Shown: positions 12,410 to 24,559, numbered from the stretch's first letter. The stretch: 64,000 nucleotides of DNA from Daedaleopsis sinensis (GCA_033807695.1 CM066304.1:3782001-3846000), one strand, 5' to 3'. Numbers and translations: made by a program. Notes: generated by a model not told the origin, from the sequence alone.

Positions 12410-14048
12410 TCACAACTCTTCTATCTTAGCACCACTCTGCGCCGAATCGTAACCCGCTCTCCTCACATCCGCGCTACGCTCGCTCCTCCGCTGAGCCTGT
12501 ACGCGTGTGCCCTCATCTTCAAGACTTTTCGCGCGCATCGCCGCTTCGTCTGCTAGGACGCGCAACATGGGAGCCGGCGTGCCCAAGATATACGCTGCGT
12601 AGAACATCAACTTGTGCACGACGTGGCTCCATTTCGTCTTTGCTTGTGGGGACGTCGATGCTGTCGTTGACATGTCGCCCATCGGTGTTTCGTCAAACAG
12701 CGCGGCGAGGTCAGAGAGCACACGCAGCGTATTCGCGTTCGGGTGAGTATCGAGGCGGCGCGCGGTTTCCTCTGCGTCTGTGGACGCAAGCACCGTCACC
12801 GGTGCCGGGCGAAGGAGTGTGATGGTGTCTTTCAGCAGCAGAGAGAAGAACTGGTGACTCGCGTGGTTCTGTAGCACAGCAGTAAGTGTGGTCTGGCAGC
12901 GTGCTCGGTTCCAGTGCACTCACTGGTGGGAAGCGGGACCACAAGTCCGTGACGAGGCCGGAAAGCGAAGTATGGACCATGGTCGATTTTCGGTCCACGA
13001 GGAACGGGACGAGCTGGGAGAGCAGTCGGCGGATCTCTGCACGGTCGGGATTCGTGGCTGCGAGCGAGGCGAGCGGAGTGACCGCGAAGTAGCGGACTAC
13101 GTATGCATACGCTACACTGTCGATCAGAGTCAGCCCATGGTCGACGACTGAGGAGCAGACGGCGGCCGCGCACCATATTGCACATATATTGTACAATAAC
13201 AGAGGCCCGTTCATCGTAGCTTTGGACGACTGTCTGACGAGCGAGTCAGGCAGAGACATGACGGGCGGAAGCGTGCTGTGCGATTGTCGGGTTGAGGACT
13301 CCGTCGAGGGCGATTCGGATCGAGCAGGACTCGGGGCGGTCCACCACGGGTCAAACTTCTCCTGGTCGAGCTCCGCGCTTGCAAGGAGCTGTCTGGCAAG
13401 GTCGCTGTCTGGATTGTTCAGCGCAAGCAGAAACTTGTCGCGCTCTGCGGGCGTGAGCGCGTCCCACAGCTCGTCGTAGGAAGCCGAGTCTAACCATCCG
13501 TTGCTCGTGTTAGCACTTGCGCGCGCAGAGGGCTAGGGATCGGCGCACCGAGGTCGAGGTTCTGCAAACGCTCGTGCAGGTCTTCCGCGTCGCCCGCGTC
13601 GTCGTTGTCCTCGCCAGCGAGCAAGGGGCTCTCATCGAGCGCGTCCTCTTCGAAGCGCTTCAGGAGGTCCATCATGCGCCGCTTTTCCTCGACGCTAGCG
13701 GACGGCGCGCCCTTCACGTCGAGCTCCACCTCCTTGCGATAGAACGTCTCTGAGCAACCGTCGTGTTTCTGCGCATCGCGTGCCGACGTGAGTGTCTCGC
13801 GCGGTGGATGGGGGGCATGATGCACTTGCCTCGGAGCGGAAGCAGACGAGCGAGCAGTACGGGATGTTGCACCGCGGACATGTGTAGCGTGAGAACTGTC
13901 GCCGACAGCTGTGAGTAGTTCAGGAGACCGCTGCGCGTCGCATACGCCTGAGCGTGGACACTCACATCGCGCATGGAACTGTCGCGACAGATTCTGCTTC
14001 GCGCGAAGACGACGCGATGATGGGCTCTTCTCCGCTTTCATTAGCCAT
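12410..14048 (-). CDS. HIT-type zinc finger protein, ZNHIT2-like
   Basis: ZNHIT2 homologues help assemble the R2TP/U5 snRNP machinery. I place the start at 14048 (MANESGEEPIIASSSREAE), one frame away from the ATG at 14041, because only this frame leads into the zinc finger. After splicing, the finger reads PCAIC, RYTCPRC, PYCSLVCF and KHDGC, which supplies the C2-C2-C2-HC ligands of zf-HIT. The intron between RSE and KHDG starts with GCAAGT and ends in GCGCAG, so it appears to be a GC-AG intron. Downstream blocks: ETFYRKEVELDV, EEKRRMMDLLKRFEEDALDE, DLHERLQNLDL, a helical region ending LVTDLWSRFPP, and a C-terminal helical domain ending SAQSGAKIEEL. Divergent from PAF1, with 257 bp between the start codons. 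Confidence 0.85.
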
Positions 14049-14305
14049 TGTGCGAGTGAGGTTCAATTCCTGCGGTGATATAATGCGAGAGTTTTCTAAG
14101 GAGCGCGTCGATAGTCGTGGTACGAAGGAGAGGAGGAGGAGGAGAAGGAGAAGGAGGAGGAGGAGGAGGAGGAGAAGCAGGGGAGTCTACACCATGCATG
14201 TCGGTGGGCGCTTATATATCTTGTTCCTGTCTCCCGACAGCCACCTCCTTGTCCAAGGTTTCCTCCTCCTCCTCCTCCTCCTCCCCATCTACTTCTCCGT
14301 TCACC
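14049..14305 (+). promoter_or_regulatory. shared ZNHIT2/PAF1 promoter with TATA box and complementary GGA/TCC tracts
   Basis: The 257 bp between the divergent start codons contain a GGA-rich tract at about 14124-14178, a TATATA box at 14213-14219 about 90 nt before the PAF1 ATG, and a TCC-rich tract at about 14260-14285. The two tracts are complementary and could pair across about 80 nt in DNA or in a leader RNA. Confidence 0.55.
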
Positions 14306-15948
14306 ATGAGTATCAGAAAGAGGTGAGTCTAGCCGTGTAGATACTGACATCTCATATTGAAACCTTCCACAGCAGCAAGCTCGAGCTCCTCCTTCGCGTC
14401 CGCTACCACAACCCCCTCCCCGCGCCGCCGTGTCCACCCAAACTGCTCGACATTCCAACCTCCTCGCGTCGCTATACCCGCCCCGAGTTCCTCGATGACA
14501 TCGCCGCCGGAACCCCCTTGCCCATGGTCGTAGACGGAGAGCTGGGAATGCCGCTAGACCTGTCGCGCTGGGACTACTTGTGGGAGGAGTCTGGAAACGA
14601 TTCAGGTGCGTTTCACCCCTCCATTCGTTCGTCGTTCCTCGCTGAACTGCAACATGCGACGCGTCTTTCTGAAGAGCTAAATCCTGACCCCAATAACCTT
14701 CCACCACTCGACCCAAAGGACCAATTTCTCCTGGGCGACCCCGCGTCCTCGTCAGGCTCGTTCATGGGTGCCTCAGGAACCTCAACACCGTCCTCATCAG
14801 TACCCCATGTGCCATGGCTGAGAAAAACGGAGTATCTGAGTCGAGACGGCAGCTCTCGTTCGTCGCTCGCACATGAAATGTGCGTACCCTCTCTTCAGCC
14901 CATCCCGGTCGCGACTGGACACGATGGTTTGGTTTGGTTATGAACAGGAAGCACCAGCCGGAAGCGACCATCGACGTCTCGCGCTCCGCACAACTGCGCG
15001 ACATCGACGCGTCCTTCGCGGCCATCGAGAACTCAGAACTGTCGGCTCTGCGACACCCGACGAAGCCAGATGTCACCGCGGTGGAGGCGTTCGACATCCT
15101 CCCCGACGCCGACATCTGGGCGAACGCGTACGACCTCTTCCGGTTCTCCGAGCGGCCGGGCGAGCGGTCAGTAGACGTGCGTCTGTCTTCCGTCTAGTCC
15201 TGGATGCGCTCTCTGACGCACGCTTGCCGCAGGCGGAAGACCCACGCCTGGACTGTGCCATTCTGCGGCCAATGGAAGCGGACGGGGACCACTTCCTCGC
15301 GTACTACCTCACGAAGGAGGACGCGGACGCGATCAACTTCAAGAAGACGCGTGTGGCCAGCGCGGCGGACGACGCACCGCTAGACGACGAGGTACGGCGG
15401 TTGGTTTCTTTTTTGCGTCTCGCGCCCGCACTAAACCACAGACACGCACAGCCGACGTACTTCCACTTCGTGCGCGACTACGAGACGGTCAAGGTCGAGC
15501 AGGAGGTCCCGAACGAGTTCCTGCTCGTGCTCGACGAGGGCATGGACGAGCCCGACATGAGCGGCATCCCGGCACGCCCCAAGGGCGCGTACTACAAGAA
15601 CATCGAGCGCAAGATGCTGCTCAAGAGAAAACGCGTGAACGTGCGTCGCTCCGCTCCCCGTCTCCGTCTCCCGTGACTCACCTCCTTTGGTTTCGCGTCC
15701 GACAGACGTTCGAGTCCTACGGCGACAAGTGGGACATCGTGAAGCTCACGCACACGCCGATGAGCAAGGAGGAGGAGCAGGAGCGCGAGGAGGCGCTCGC
15801 GGAGGTCATCGACCCGCTCTACGCGTTCTCGCGCGCGGACGCGGACGCGGACGCCGAGGGCGAGATCGACGACTCGGCCGTCGCGGTGAACGGAGGACAC
15901 GGCGCACGCGATGCGGCCGCGGACGCGATAGACGTGTTTGGCGAGTAG
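14306..15948 (+). CDS. PAF1: RNA polymerase II-associated factor 1 (PAF1 complex subunit)
   Basis: Subunit of the PAF1 elongation complex that couples transcription with H2B ubiquitylation and H3K4/K36 methylation in the nucleus. The first exon is tiny (14306 to about 14321, MSIRK), followed by SSKLELLLRVRYHNPLPAPPCPPKLLDIP and LDLSRWDYLWEE. Then come DPKDQFLLGD, PWLRKTEYLSRDG, ATIDVSRSAQLRDIDASF, HPTKPDVTAVEAFDILPDAD and DPRLDCAILRPMEADGDHFLAYYL. Later blocks are YFHFVRDYETVKVEQE, NEFLLVLDEG, GAYYKNIERKMLLKRKRVN, and an acidic Asp/Ala/Glu-rich C-terminus ending AIDVFGE, as in other Paf1 proteins. About eight exons. The WDR5 homologue of a related chromatin pathway lies 40 kb away. Confidence 0.9.
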
Positions 15949-16641
15949 ATGTGGGTGTGTGGCCGTGATGCGTACGGCTCTGCCCCTGCATTTATTCTAG
16001 ATTGATTGCTTGTCACTTGCATAGGATATGACGATAGTACATAGTGCATATGTAGAGTACGACTATACGAGTGTCCGAGGAGCTCGTCAATGAAGGCGTG
16101 TACTAATCGGATGGCATGCCAACCCACCTAAACCCACCTACACCTTCAGCGCGCCCCCTTTCATTGTGGGCGAGGCGGAGAGACCTGCTGTGTATCGTCT
16201 CCGCGTTTGTTGTCATCGGAGTTGTTCGCCAGAGCGTGCTAAGGTTGTTCAGCTTGTTGCGCTAGTAGTTGATGACTATATTCATGGAGCACGCGTGGTC
16301 GACAGCAATATTGACTCCCCTAGGCTGACGATGAGGATCTCTTTCAACACAGCAACGTTCGCAAATGGAGCACACATGCGTGTGCCACCGCAGCCTTGGC
16401 TTACTAGCGTAGTAGTACGGTCTGAAACCGCAAGCTTCACCGTGTCACATTGGGATGGGAGGGGAGCATAAAACATGACCTTCTAGAGAAGAATGGTCTG
16501 CGTTACAATTCATGAAACTGTGGAATCACCTGTTCGGAAGTCCATGGGCTTGCCATGACCCGTAACGCGTAACCCTCAATCAGTCCCTCGGCTCTGTGGG
16601 CAAGTACTCATCAGCATGGGAACGGTGGCACAGAGGGAGAG
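15949..16641. other. intergenic region between convergent PAF1 and the BVMO gene
   Basis: It holds the two 3' flanks. A direct repeat of AACCCACCTA lies near 16122-16140. Small open frames in both strands are not conserved. No gene was seen. Confidence 0.45.
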
Positions 16642-19040
16642 CTAGTACTCACTAGGCGGAATATCAAGGGACGCTTCGGACAAGTACCATGCCCCTAAGC
16701 AGTGGTTTTAGTCTCACAATGAACGGCCCCAATAAGCAGTCTGACGCACTGTCTCCAATGAGTGTCTTCTCGTTGTATGTCTGGCCGTCCCCAAACCAGT
16801 AGAAGCGGTTCACAACATCGTCGATGCGCTCGTACTCGAAGTCTTCCCAGCGCGGATGAGTGATAGCCTTCACCATCGCGAGCGCGGAGCCTGTATAGCT
16901 GCATGTGAGCCCGCAATGTCAACACATGGATGAGCGAGCGTGAATCCTACCAGGCCACAAACCAACCACCCGTCCGTCCTCCTGGCCCATCTTGTACCAG
17001 GAGCGACACTTATCGCTATACACCGTCTATAGCAGGCGCAGATGATCAGCTCGATGTCCACCAGCCAGATCCCTGAACGTTACCCAGCGCACCTTCGGGA
17101 AGTACGCGTCGATATACTGGTCGAAGTCCTCCAGCGCCGCGCGCGTGACCTCGACGCTCTTGAGCCGCTCCCGCTGCATCTTGAGCATCGCCTGTACGAC
17201 GTACATCACCTCGTACTCGATCATGACCAGCATCGAGCCCGAGCCAGTCGCTGAGTTCGGCCCGAGGAGCGTGAACATGTTCGGGAAGCCGTCGACGCAC
17301 ATCCCCAGGTACGTCTGTGGGTGCGGCCGCCAGCGCGCGTTGAGCGCCGCGCCGCGCCGGCCGACGATCTCGAACGGGAGCTGGAAGGACGTGTCGTAGC
17401 CGGTCGCGCAGAAGACGACGTCGAGGGCCTCGTGCGCGCCGTCCGCCGTCTCGATGCCGGTCGGGGTGAAGCGCTTGATGGTCGTGTTAATGAACTCGAC
17501 GTTGTCCGCGACGAGGGCCTCGAGGTAGCCCGGGCCGGGCGTGAGTCGTCTGCACGCGACGGGGAACGACGGCATCACTGGTGAATGTCGGCGCGGTGAG
17601 CATGCGTAGAAGCTGCAGAATGGAGATACGTACAGGAGTCAGCGATCCATGGTTTCTTCGCAAGCTTGCGCCTCATGTTGGCTTTGAACAGTTCAGTAGC
17701 GCGCTTCTGCATCTCGCTGCCACGGATCGTCGCGGAGTGCATAGACTGTAGCCCGAGTGAGACCGCAGCAAAGAGGGAGGGGCGAGCCATCTACGTACGT
17801 TCATCTCATTCTCCATCACGTGTCTGAAGCTCTTGTAGAACTCCGGGTCGGTCTTGAACCGCTCGATTTCCTCCTCCGAGAACTTGTCTGTGAGCTCAAT
17901 TAGAACCACAGCAGTCGTCCAGAACTTATTCACTCACAGTTCTCCGCTTGGTCTTTGTCACGGCCGAGGAGGTCGGCAAACATGTTGCTCGCAAACGGAA
18001 CCGCGAGCCAAGTCTTCCCGCGGACGTAGGTGACGAGCTTCTGGACCCTAGGCTGGAGCACAGGCACGATCTGCAGTGCACTAGAGCCCTGCAATTCAAG
18101 CAAGGAAGGCCATCAGTGAAACGCCCCATCCCAAAAGAGCGAGGCTACGTACAACGCCGATGACGCCGACTTTCTTGTCCTTCCAAGCCTCTGCGACCTC
18201 CTGCCACGTCTTCTCCTTCGGATCGAAGCCCGCACTGTGGTGAAGCTCGCCCGTGAAGTCCTTCAGGCCCTCGATGTCCGGCCACTGCCAGCGGCTCAGG
18301 ACGCCGACGGCGGGGACGAGCACGTCGACGACGTCCTCGAACTCCTCGCACGCGCCGGTCTCCTGGTCGGTCCGGCGCACGGTGATATGCCACTTTCCTG
18401 TGCGCTCGTCGTACTTGGCACCGAGGACCTCGTGGTGGAGCTTAATGTAGCGCATGAGCTTGTAGTCGTCGACGACGCTCTGGAGGTATCCTTGAATTTC
18501 TGGGCCTGGGGCGTACAGCGCAGACCAATCTTTCTGGGCGAACGTCAGCACGGGTGTCCGAGACTCGCGACATCGACATGATACGCTCTACCTTCTCGGC
18601 GAAGGTGAATTGATACTGCAGGAATACGTTAGTCGAAAAAGTAGTGTGTGAATGGTCATGCCACGTACGCAGTGCGCCGGTATGTCGCAGGCGAGGCCAC
18701 TGTTCGATTGTGTTAAACAGGTGAGACAACAGCTATAGTGAGCAGACGAGGGAAGACATACGGGTATCTGTTCTTGAACCACGTTCCCCCCACGCCGGAG
18801 TCCTTCTCGTAGATGACGAGTTGGACATTAGGAATCTTCTCGGGGAAGCTGTGTTGAAGTGGTTAGATATGAACGTCGTGTGATCGACAAAATAGCTTGT
18901 TACCGAACGCCAGCAACGATGCCACTGATACCTGCACCGATGACTGCGACTTTGATAGGGCGATACTCGTCAATAGAGAACTCTCCCAAGCGGAAGGTTG
19001 CCTTAGGAGTGCTGTTAGCCGTGGAGTGGTTGCTCGACAT
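16642..19040 (-). CDS. flavin-containing / Baeyer-Villiger type monooxygenase
   Basis: FAD- and NADPH-dependent monooxygenase of the cyclohexanone/steroid monooxygenase-like group. The start at 19040 gives MSSNHSTANSTPKATFRLGEF, then the FAD Rossmann motif VAVIGAGISGIVAGVR. Next are YEKDSGVGGTWFKNRYPG, CDIPAHCYQFTFAEK, QGYLQSVVDDYKLMRYI, a BVMO-fingerprint-like stretch FTGELHHSAGFDP, and the NADPH Rossmann motif VGVIGVGSSALQIVP built across an intron. Then come TWLAVPFASNMF and the ATGY motif FCATGYDTSFQLPF. The last intron (GTGCGT to CTTAG) joins YNEKTLIGD to RAWYLSEASLDIPPSEY and a TAG at 16642-16644. About ten exons, mostly separated by 50-60-nt introns. The substrate is unknown. The fingerprint spacing is one residue off the classical FxGxxxHxxxW. 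Confidence 0.87.
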
Positions 19041-19118
19041 GATGATTCAAGGGTCCTTGAGGTCGATGGCAAGTAGTTGAGTGATTGGATGATGTCGCAT
19101 CTCTGTCGAAGTGTTATG

Positions 19119-19130
19119 GTATATATACCA
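19119..19130 (-). promoter_or_regulatory. TATA box of the BVMO gene
   Basis: The palindrome GGTATATATACC lies 79-90 nt upstream of the start codon at 19040, a usual place for a fungal core promoter. Confidence 0.5.
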
Positions 19131-20037
19131 CTGCTTTACCCCCAGCTCGAGTCCTAATGGAGGTCGTTTACACGTACGGGACCGATACACGGATAGGACC
19201 TCCAACACACCCCGCACGTGAAGGTGAATCTGTAAGAGTCGGACGAATACCGCGGATGTAGATCACGGGATGCCCGCGTCCGATATCATCTGCGAGCGAA
19301 AGGTTCAGCTCATTTCCCCGTAAGTCATCTACCGACTTGTGGACGCACCACTGGATGTGTAACCGTATTCTCCGGAGTCCGACGGGATGGCCCGGTTTGT
19401 GGCCCGAGTAGTCGGGAAATACACCACAATCGCTCGTGCTCCTCCGGTGTCTGGGGTAGAATGAGAAAGAGTCTAAATCAACGAGACTGCCAGTGCATTC
19501 AGTCACGAGCGATCGAAATACACTCATAACACGGGTAGGTGCTAATCGTGCGGTGCGGTGAACTTGAAGACTTCTCCGGTGTCTGCATACTTGTGAGCAA
19601 TGCGAGAGCGGATACCTCCGTTACCTGATGTCAAATTCGGGCCCAGGAGATGATCGATGACTGACCACTGATACCCCATATGGTAAGTCATTGGTACCAA
19701 GTCACGCTTGTCTATGTAATTGTGTATTAGACACGACATTCGCAGTGCTTGCAACCGACCTACTCACCTAGCGGTCCAGCCTGAGAGCATTGCATAGAGG
19801 TTGCACACACGCATGTGACACCGCAGGTCTTTCAGAGGAAGGTCGTGAAATTTGATCGTAGAAGCGGAACAGAGGCTTCTTATGCAGAGCGTCCCGTTAC
19901 TCATGAAGCTCTGGGCTTCAGGCAGAAGAGCAAACAGAGAGGTAATAGTATGGGACGCCATAAAATTGGTCGTAGAGGGAGCAGTGGTATATGTAGCAAT
20001 ATCCAGAACAAGCAATCCGCCAGAACGGTAGAGACAC
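19131..20037. other. intergenic region, possible non-conserved minus-strand frames
   Basis: Minus-strand frames at 19168-19527, 19542-19754 and 19764-20087 have partly protein-like composition (for example CNLYAMLSGW and GYQWSVIDHLLGPN), but I could not join them with a splice in a consistent phase and recognise no family. I treat the stretch as non-coding or a hypothetical gene of very low support. Confidence 0.3.
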
Positions 20038-20799
20038 TCAGTCCGCTTTTGATTTCGCCGCTCGGCCGGCGACGAGCTTCTGCACACGGAGCGCCATGTC
20101 CAGCGTCATGACGAGGGGGACGAGGAAGAACGGGATGTAGCTCGACAGCAGCAGGAGGCGCTGGTCCGCGGTGACCGCGAGCCCCACGGGGGTGGGGGAG
20201 ACGGGCGTCGAGAGGATGACGGCAAGACAGGGCAGCGTGGTCGTGGTCGTCGACGCGGCGTAGATGAGGAGCAGGACGTAGATGGAGGTCGTCCCTGTTC
20301 CGGGAACGGTATGGGTATGGAACAAGTGGCGGAGACGCTAGCAGGACGGGAACGCACCTCGCCATAGCCCACGGAGACCTATCAGGAACACAGGGACCTG
20401 GAAAAAGCTGCGTGCAGAAAGAGTGTTCAAACTTCAGACGTCGCGCTCTGTGCGGCGGCATGGGCTACGCACAGCTCGACCATGAGGAAACTCCTGAACC
20501 AGGTGTATGCTTCGAGCTGGCTCTGTCCGAAGTATCCCATCGCGCTCCCGATGAGCGGGTCATTAGACATCTCCACGTAGTATTTGGGAAGGCTCGACAC
20601 GACGCTTGGGACCCATGTTTTGGGGTATATGGCTTGAAGGTCAATCAAAAATGTTGCCGGTAAGTGGATCTAGTAGATGTGCGCAGGTTTTTCAACCGTT
20701 AGCAGCCGGTGCAGTATGAGGATCTTGGAGGAGACTGACTGCAAAGAAGAGGAAGTAAACAAGATCCCGAGGGCGTTGTGCGAGGGGAATGCGAGCCAT
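20038..20799 (-). CDS. EXPERA-domain membrane protein (TMEM97 / sigma-2 receptor-like)
   Basis: Four-TM ER protein of the EXPERA superfamily, which includes the sterol-related TMEM97 and EBP. The ATG at 20799 begins MARIPLAQRPRDLVYFLFFA. After an intron of about 70 nt (GTCAGT to CTACTAG) the frame continues IHLPATFLIDLQAIYPK, VVSSLPKYYVEMSNDPL, FGQSQLEAYTWFRSFLMVEL, and then FQVPVFLIGLRGLW. Two further hydrophobic helices follow (IYVLLLIYAASTTTTTLP and LLLLSSYIPFFLVPLVMTL). The basic tail VAGRAAKSKAD resembles an ER-retrieval-like end. The first exon is too short to be noticed as an open frame. The precise function in fungi is not known to me. Confidence 0.82.
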
Positions 20800-21023
20800 A
20801 TCTCAGTCTATAGGGATATGATGCCAGCAGTGGGCGACCGTGTAGTTCGAGCGTCAACGCGTCGCGATCGCGAGTCAATGTCACGCACGCGCTACGTCAC
20901 AGCGCTTGAGCGGGCAGAAAGCACTGGAGTCTGGCCATGGCGGAGCCAACTCAGACATGAAGTAACGTCGACTTGAATTAAGATAGAGTGGTGGTCTACA
21001 ACTAGCGAAGCTGATTATAACAT

Positions 21024-22776
21024 CTAACTTGTCTTCTGGGAAGAGTCGGGTTGACGAGGCAGCTGCTCATCTTTGCTCTTCCGAACCAGCTTGGTACCAT
21101 GGCCGTGCAAAACGAACGCAGTCGGCAGGTCCCACAGCCGCACCGCGTACCATATGTCTGCACCGTACTTGTACCAAAACATCCCAAACAGTGCACCGCC
21201 GATGTGCGCGTAGTGGTCAAAGAGCCTGTAGAAGCCAGCTGTCAGCGGCAGTTAATGACGGTCGAATATGACTGGCGGGCGCACCTCCAACCACGAAGGA
21301 TCCCGATGGTGTCCAGCGCGAGAAGCGCGCAGAAGCCCGTCTGGATGTTGATCGGGAACCAGGGTGGAATGACGAGTGTGATCTCGGCGTCGGGGAAGCC
21401 CAACGCTGTGATGGCGAAGAGCGCGTAGATAGCACCGGACGACCCGAGAGACGCATGTCCCTGTTGCGCCTTCTTCGCCGACCGCATGAGCAAGCCTGAG
21501 GCGGTTTCGGAGGCGGATTCAGCAGCGGAGGTCAAGGTGCTGGCCGATGTTGCTGCCAACGGCTTGGGACCAGTCGCTGATGCCGCAGACTTAGCTGCGG
21601 CCTGCAGGCGAGCGATAAGCCGGGGGTACTGCCATCGAGCATGGGCGACGTGAGACACAAGGCCCGAAAACAGACCAGCTAGAGCACAGATGGATTAGTA
21701 TATCTTTGACGGCAGACTGCTCTGAACATGCTGCGTACCGGACACGAACAACGCTAGCAGGTGCCACTTTGGTGAGGCCTCAGACAAGGCACCACGCTCT
21801 TGCTCAACCTTCTTGAACTGGACGATTAGCTGTTGACTCGCCGCTGCGCCTAAGAACGTATCGTCCGTGAGGCTTCTAGGACCGTGATCAGCGGTGAAGC
21901 GAGCTCACCGAAGCTTGCTAGAGCCATGCAGTTGAAGAGCAGGTGGAAGAAGCTCTCGTGGCTTGCAGAGCACCGTCAGCACGCCCGTTCAAAGGAAGAT
22001 GTGCGCAACCATACCTGAACATACTCGTGAAGAGCGTGTACGACCGTCCAGACAGAGGATTGTGTGCAAAGCTCCGCATCATGACCGGACCCCAGCGAGG
22101 AACGCGCCACGCAACCCACACCAGGCAGTTGACTGCCCCGATAGCCCAGCACATGCGCTTCCCTTCTGTCGCATTGAGTATGGGTTGGAACACCTGCACG
22201 TACGACCAAGATATCATGGCCTTCATGGTCTCGGGGAGCGGGTCCAGTGCAGATTTGAGAGTGGCGAGGGTACTTTGAAGTTCCTGGAACGCGACGTATT
22301 GGGATGCATGCACGCAGGGTATTCGCAAGAACAACACTTACACGACCAAGTGCATAGTACCTCACCCGTGTAAGCTCCTCCGATGTAGGTGGTCGACTTG
22401 CGTCATAGCCTCCTTGAGGCGAAGCCCGGAGGTACGCCCACCATTTGAACAGGTCGTAGTTGGTGAGATGGGCACCAACGGTCAATGCACCGACCGTCCC
22501 GGCAAGCGCAAACTACAGTCTACGTCAATAGGATGCCTACAGCTGCGTAGAGCGTGCTCGTACCAGTATCTGATTCCTCACGGGGACCCTCTTCACGAAA
22601 TCGCTGAAAGACGGCACTGGCTGTGCCTTGATGATTTCCTCCGCAAATAGCGGTTGCTTCGGTGTATTTGTGTTGAAGAAGCGGGGCAAACGTCGACTAG
22701 GAGAGAAGGAGAACGAGCGTTGGGTAGAGCGACATGGCAGAGACCAGGCTCTTTGTGAGCGTAGAGTCCAAAGCAT
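21024..22776 (-). CDS. PCP1: mitochondrial rhomboid protease (PCP1/PARL type)
   Basis: Intramembrane serine protease of the inner mitochondrial membrane; yeast Pcp1 processes Mgm1. The start at 22776 gives [20 protein letters not shown], an Arg/Ser-rich mitochondrial presequence. Then come [31 protein letters not shown], SHxxxxHLLFN-like [16 protein letters not shown], and a soluble Ala/Ser-rich insert (about 21490-21620). The catalytic serine motif is [13 protein letters not shown] (GxSG). The His helix is [17 protein letters not shown]. The C-terminus ends DSSQKTS with a TAG at 21024-21026. The catalytic Ser and His are both present. Divergent from the methyltransferase gene, 130 bp between starts, probably a shared promoter. 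Confidence 0.87.
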
Positions 22777-22906
22777 CCGGGCGGCTGCGTGTCTCGTAGA
22801 CGCACGCCTCCCTTTTGGCTCCGTCCTCGACGTCCCCTCTGCGCCGAACCTCCACGCACTCCTCAGCCGCGTCCAGTCGCGGATAACGCAGCCTGCACGC
22901 ATTCGC

Positions 22907-24233
22907 ATGTTCTTCTACATCTTCTTCCTGCGGCCTCCGCCCACCCAGATATCCCCCGGAAGCCCGGTCACATTCACGCCCCAGCTCGCGAACGACCTGC
23001 GCACGGAGGATTTCGCAGGAGAGGAGGACCTCTACTACTCATGGTCGCCCGTAGCCCCCGACGCCCAGTCCGAGCCGTACCCCGCGATCACCCCGCCGCA
23101 GAAGCTGACGACATGGCGGCCGGGCAACTTCAAGGAGTTCTCCGTCCCCCTCCCGCCCCGTGCGCGAGACGGGCAGTCGTACAGGCTCGTCCTGACCACC
23201 CGCCAGCACACGCGCGCACACATATTGAACCTCGCCGCGCGCGATGTCGGGGAGCGGCCGCTTCCGGTGCTCTCCATGCCCATCCTGCTCAGCGCGCGCG
23301 CACGCCCTGGGCACGCCGCGGAGAAGCAGCAGACGATCGAGCGGGTGTACAGAGTGCCGCTCGGCGCGGGCAGGGACGGCTTTCTGCGGGTGCGCGAGCA
23401 GACGTCCTTCGACCTTGACAAGGTATGCCGCTCCGAGCTCGTCGTGGTCCCGCGTCGCGCCGGCTGCTAATTTCGTAGACGTGCTACAGAAAGTTTGGGA
23501 CAGCGGTATCGGGCTGAGCTCCTGGCTGGTAGAGATCACGCAGCAGGTGCCCGCAGACGGCCATAGTCCGCATCTCCTTGAACGTGTCAAGGATGCCCTG
23601 TTCTCGTCCGAAAAACGGAGCATCATCGAGCTGGGTGCGTCGAGACATCCTATTTTGCCCTGTGTCTAGCTCACCTTCCCCTAGGTTCCGGCACTGGGAT
23701 CGTCTCCCTGACGCTCGGAGCACTACGGTCTGCGCATACAACAGACAAGGAAGGCTGTATTATGACGACTGACCTCGGTATGTCCTCGTCTTGATTCCCG
23801 CATGCCGGTTGTTCACGATCCCCTTCCTGTAGAGTCCGCACTCCCCCTCTTGGCGCACAATTTGTCCACCAACGACTCCCTCTTCATCCAATCCACACGA
23901 CCGAAACCCCTCGCGCTTGACTGGGACGACAAGTCGTTCTCCGAGGACATTCGCGCGGCTGGTGGCTTCGACGCCATCGTCATGGCAGACGTCACATACA
24001 ACACGTCCTCCTTTCCCGCCCTCGTACGCACGCTGGCAGCGCTCGTGCGCCTCAGTCCCCCCGACAGACCCCCGACGATCGTTCTTGGATACAAGGAGCG
24101 CGATCCGGAAGAACGGACGCTGTGGGAGATGGTGAAAGGGATCGGCATCACGCTCGAGCGAGTCGGGCAGAGGGAAGGCGCAGGGCGAGAGCCTGTGGAG
24201 ATTTGGGTGGGCATGTGCGATAGGACAGGCTAA
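22907..24233 (+). CDS. METTL21-like protein-lysine methyltransferase (Methyltransf_16)
   Basis: SAM-dependent seven-beta-strand methyltransferase of the METTL21/EFM family, whose members methylate lysines of chaperones and elongation factors. The start at 22907 gives MFFYIFFLRPPPTQISPG. The N-terminal part has FTPQLANDLRTEDF and FSVPLPPRARDGQSYRLVL. After an intron the family signature KVWDSGIGLSSWLVE appears. Motif I, ELG-GSGTGIVSLTLGAL, is split by the next intron (phase 1). Motif post-I is TTDLESALPLLAHNL. Motif post-II is FDAIVMADVTYNTSSFPALVRTL, followed by VLGYKERDPEERTLWEMV and EIWVGMCD. Four exons. Which protein is methylated cannot be told from the sequence. Confidence 0.85.
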
Positions 24234-24559
24234 CGCCTACCATCATCCTGCAGATTCGAGCAAGACAGTCTTGAATAGCCACTGAAGTGTTCTGGCACTG
24301 CAGAAACAGAATGTATAACTATTAGATAGGCTATGTACGCCTTGTTAGAATTGATTAATCATCGATTGATAGTATGGTATTCCCGGGCGCGGCTCCCTGG
24401 AGAACAAGACACAAGCTGCGATACACACCGGAGAACGTACTTAGCAGCGAAAACAATATGGGTGGTATCGTGAGGCACAAAGCAATAAGGAACAGGTTGT
24501 CGGATGTGTCCATGGCCGGGTACTAGTCGCGTATGATGGCCCGCAGCGCACTCTCTAGA
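24234..24559. other. convergent 3' flanks
   Basis: 326 bp between the stops of the methyltransferase and the propeller gene. AT-rich around 24310-24370 (possible polyadenylation region). No gene was seen. Confidence 0.45.

Noticed and set aside
19542..20087. Hypothetical minus-strand gene
   Set aside because: The two frames cannot be joined by the visible GTGAGT...TAG intron in a shared phase and match no known protein.
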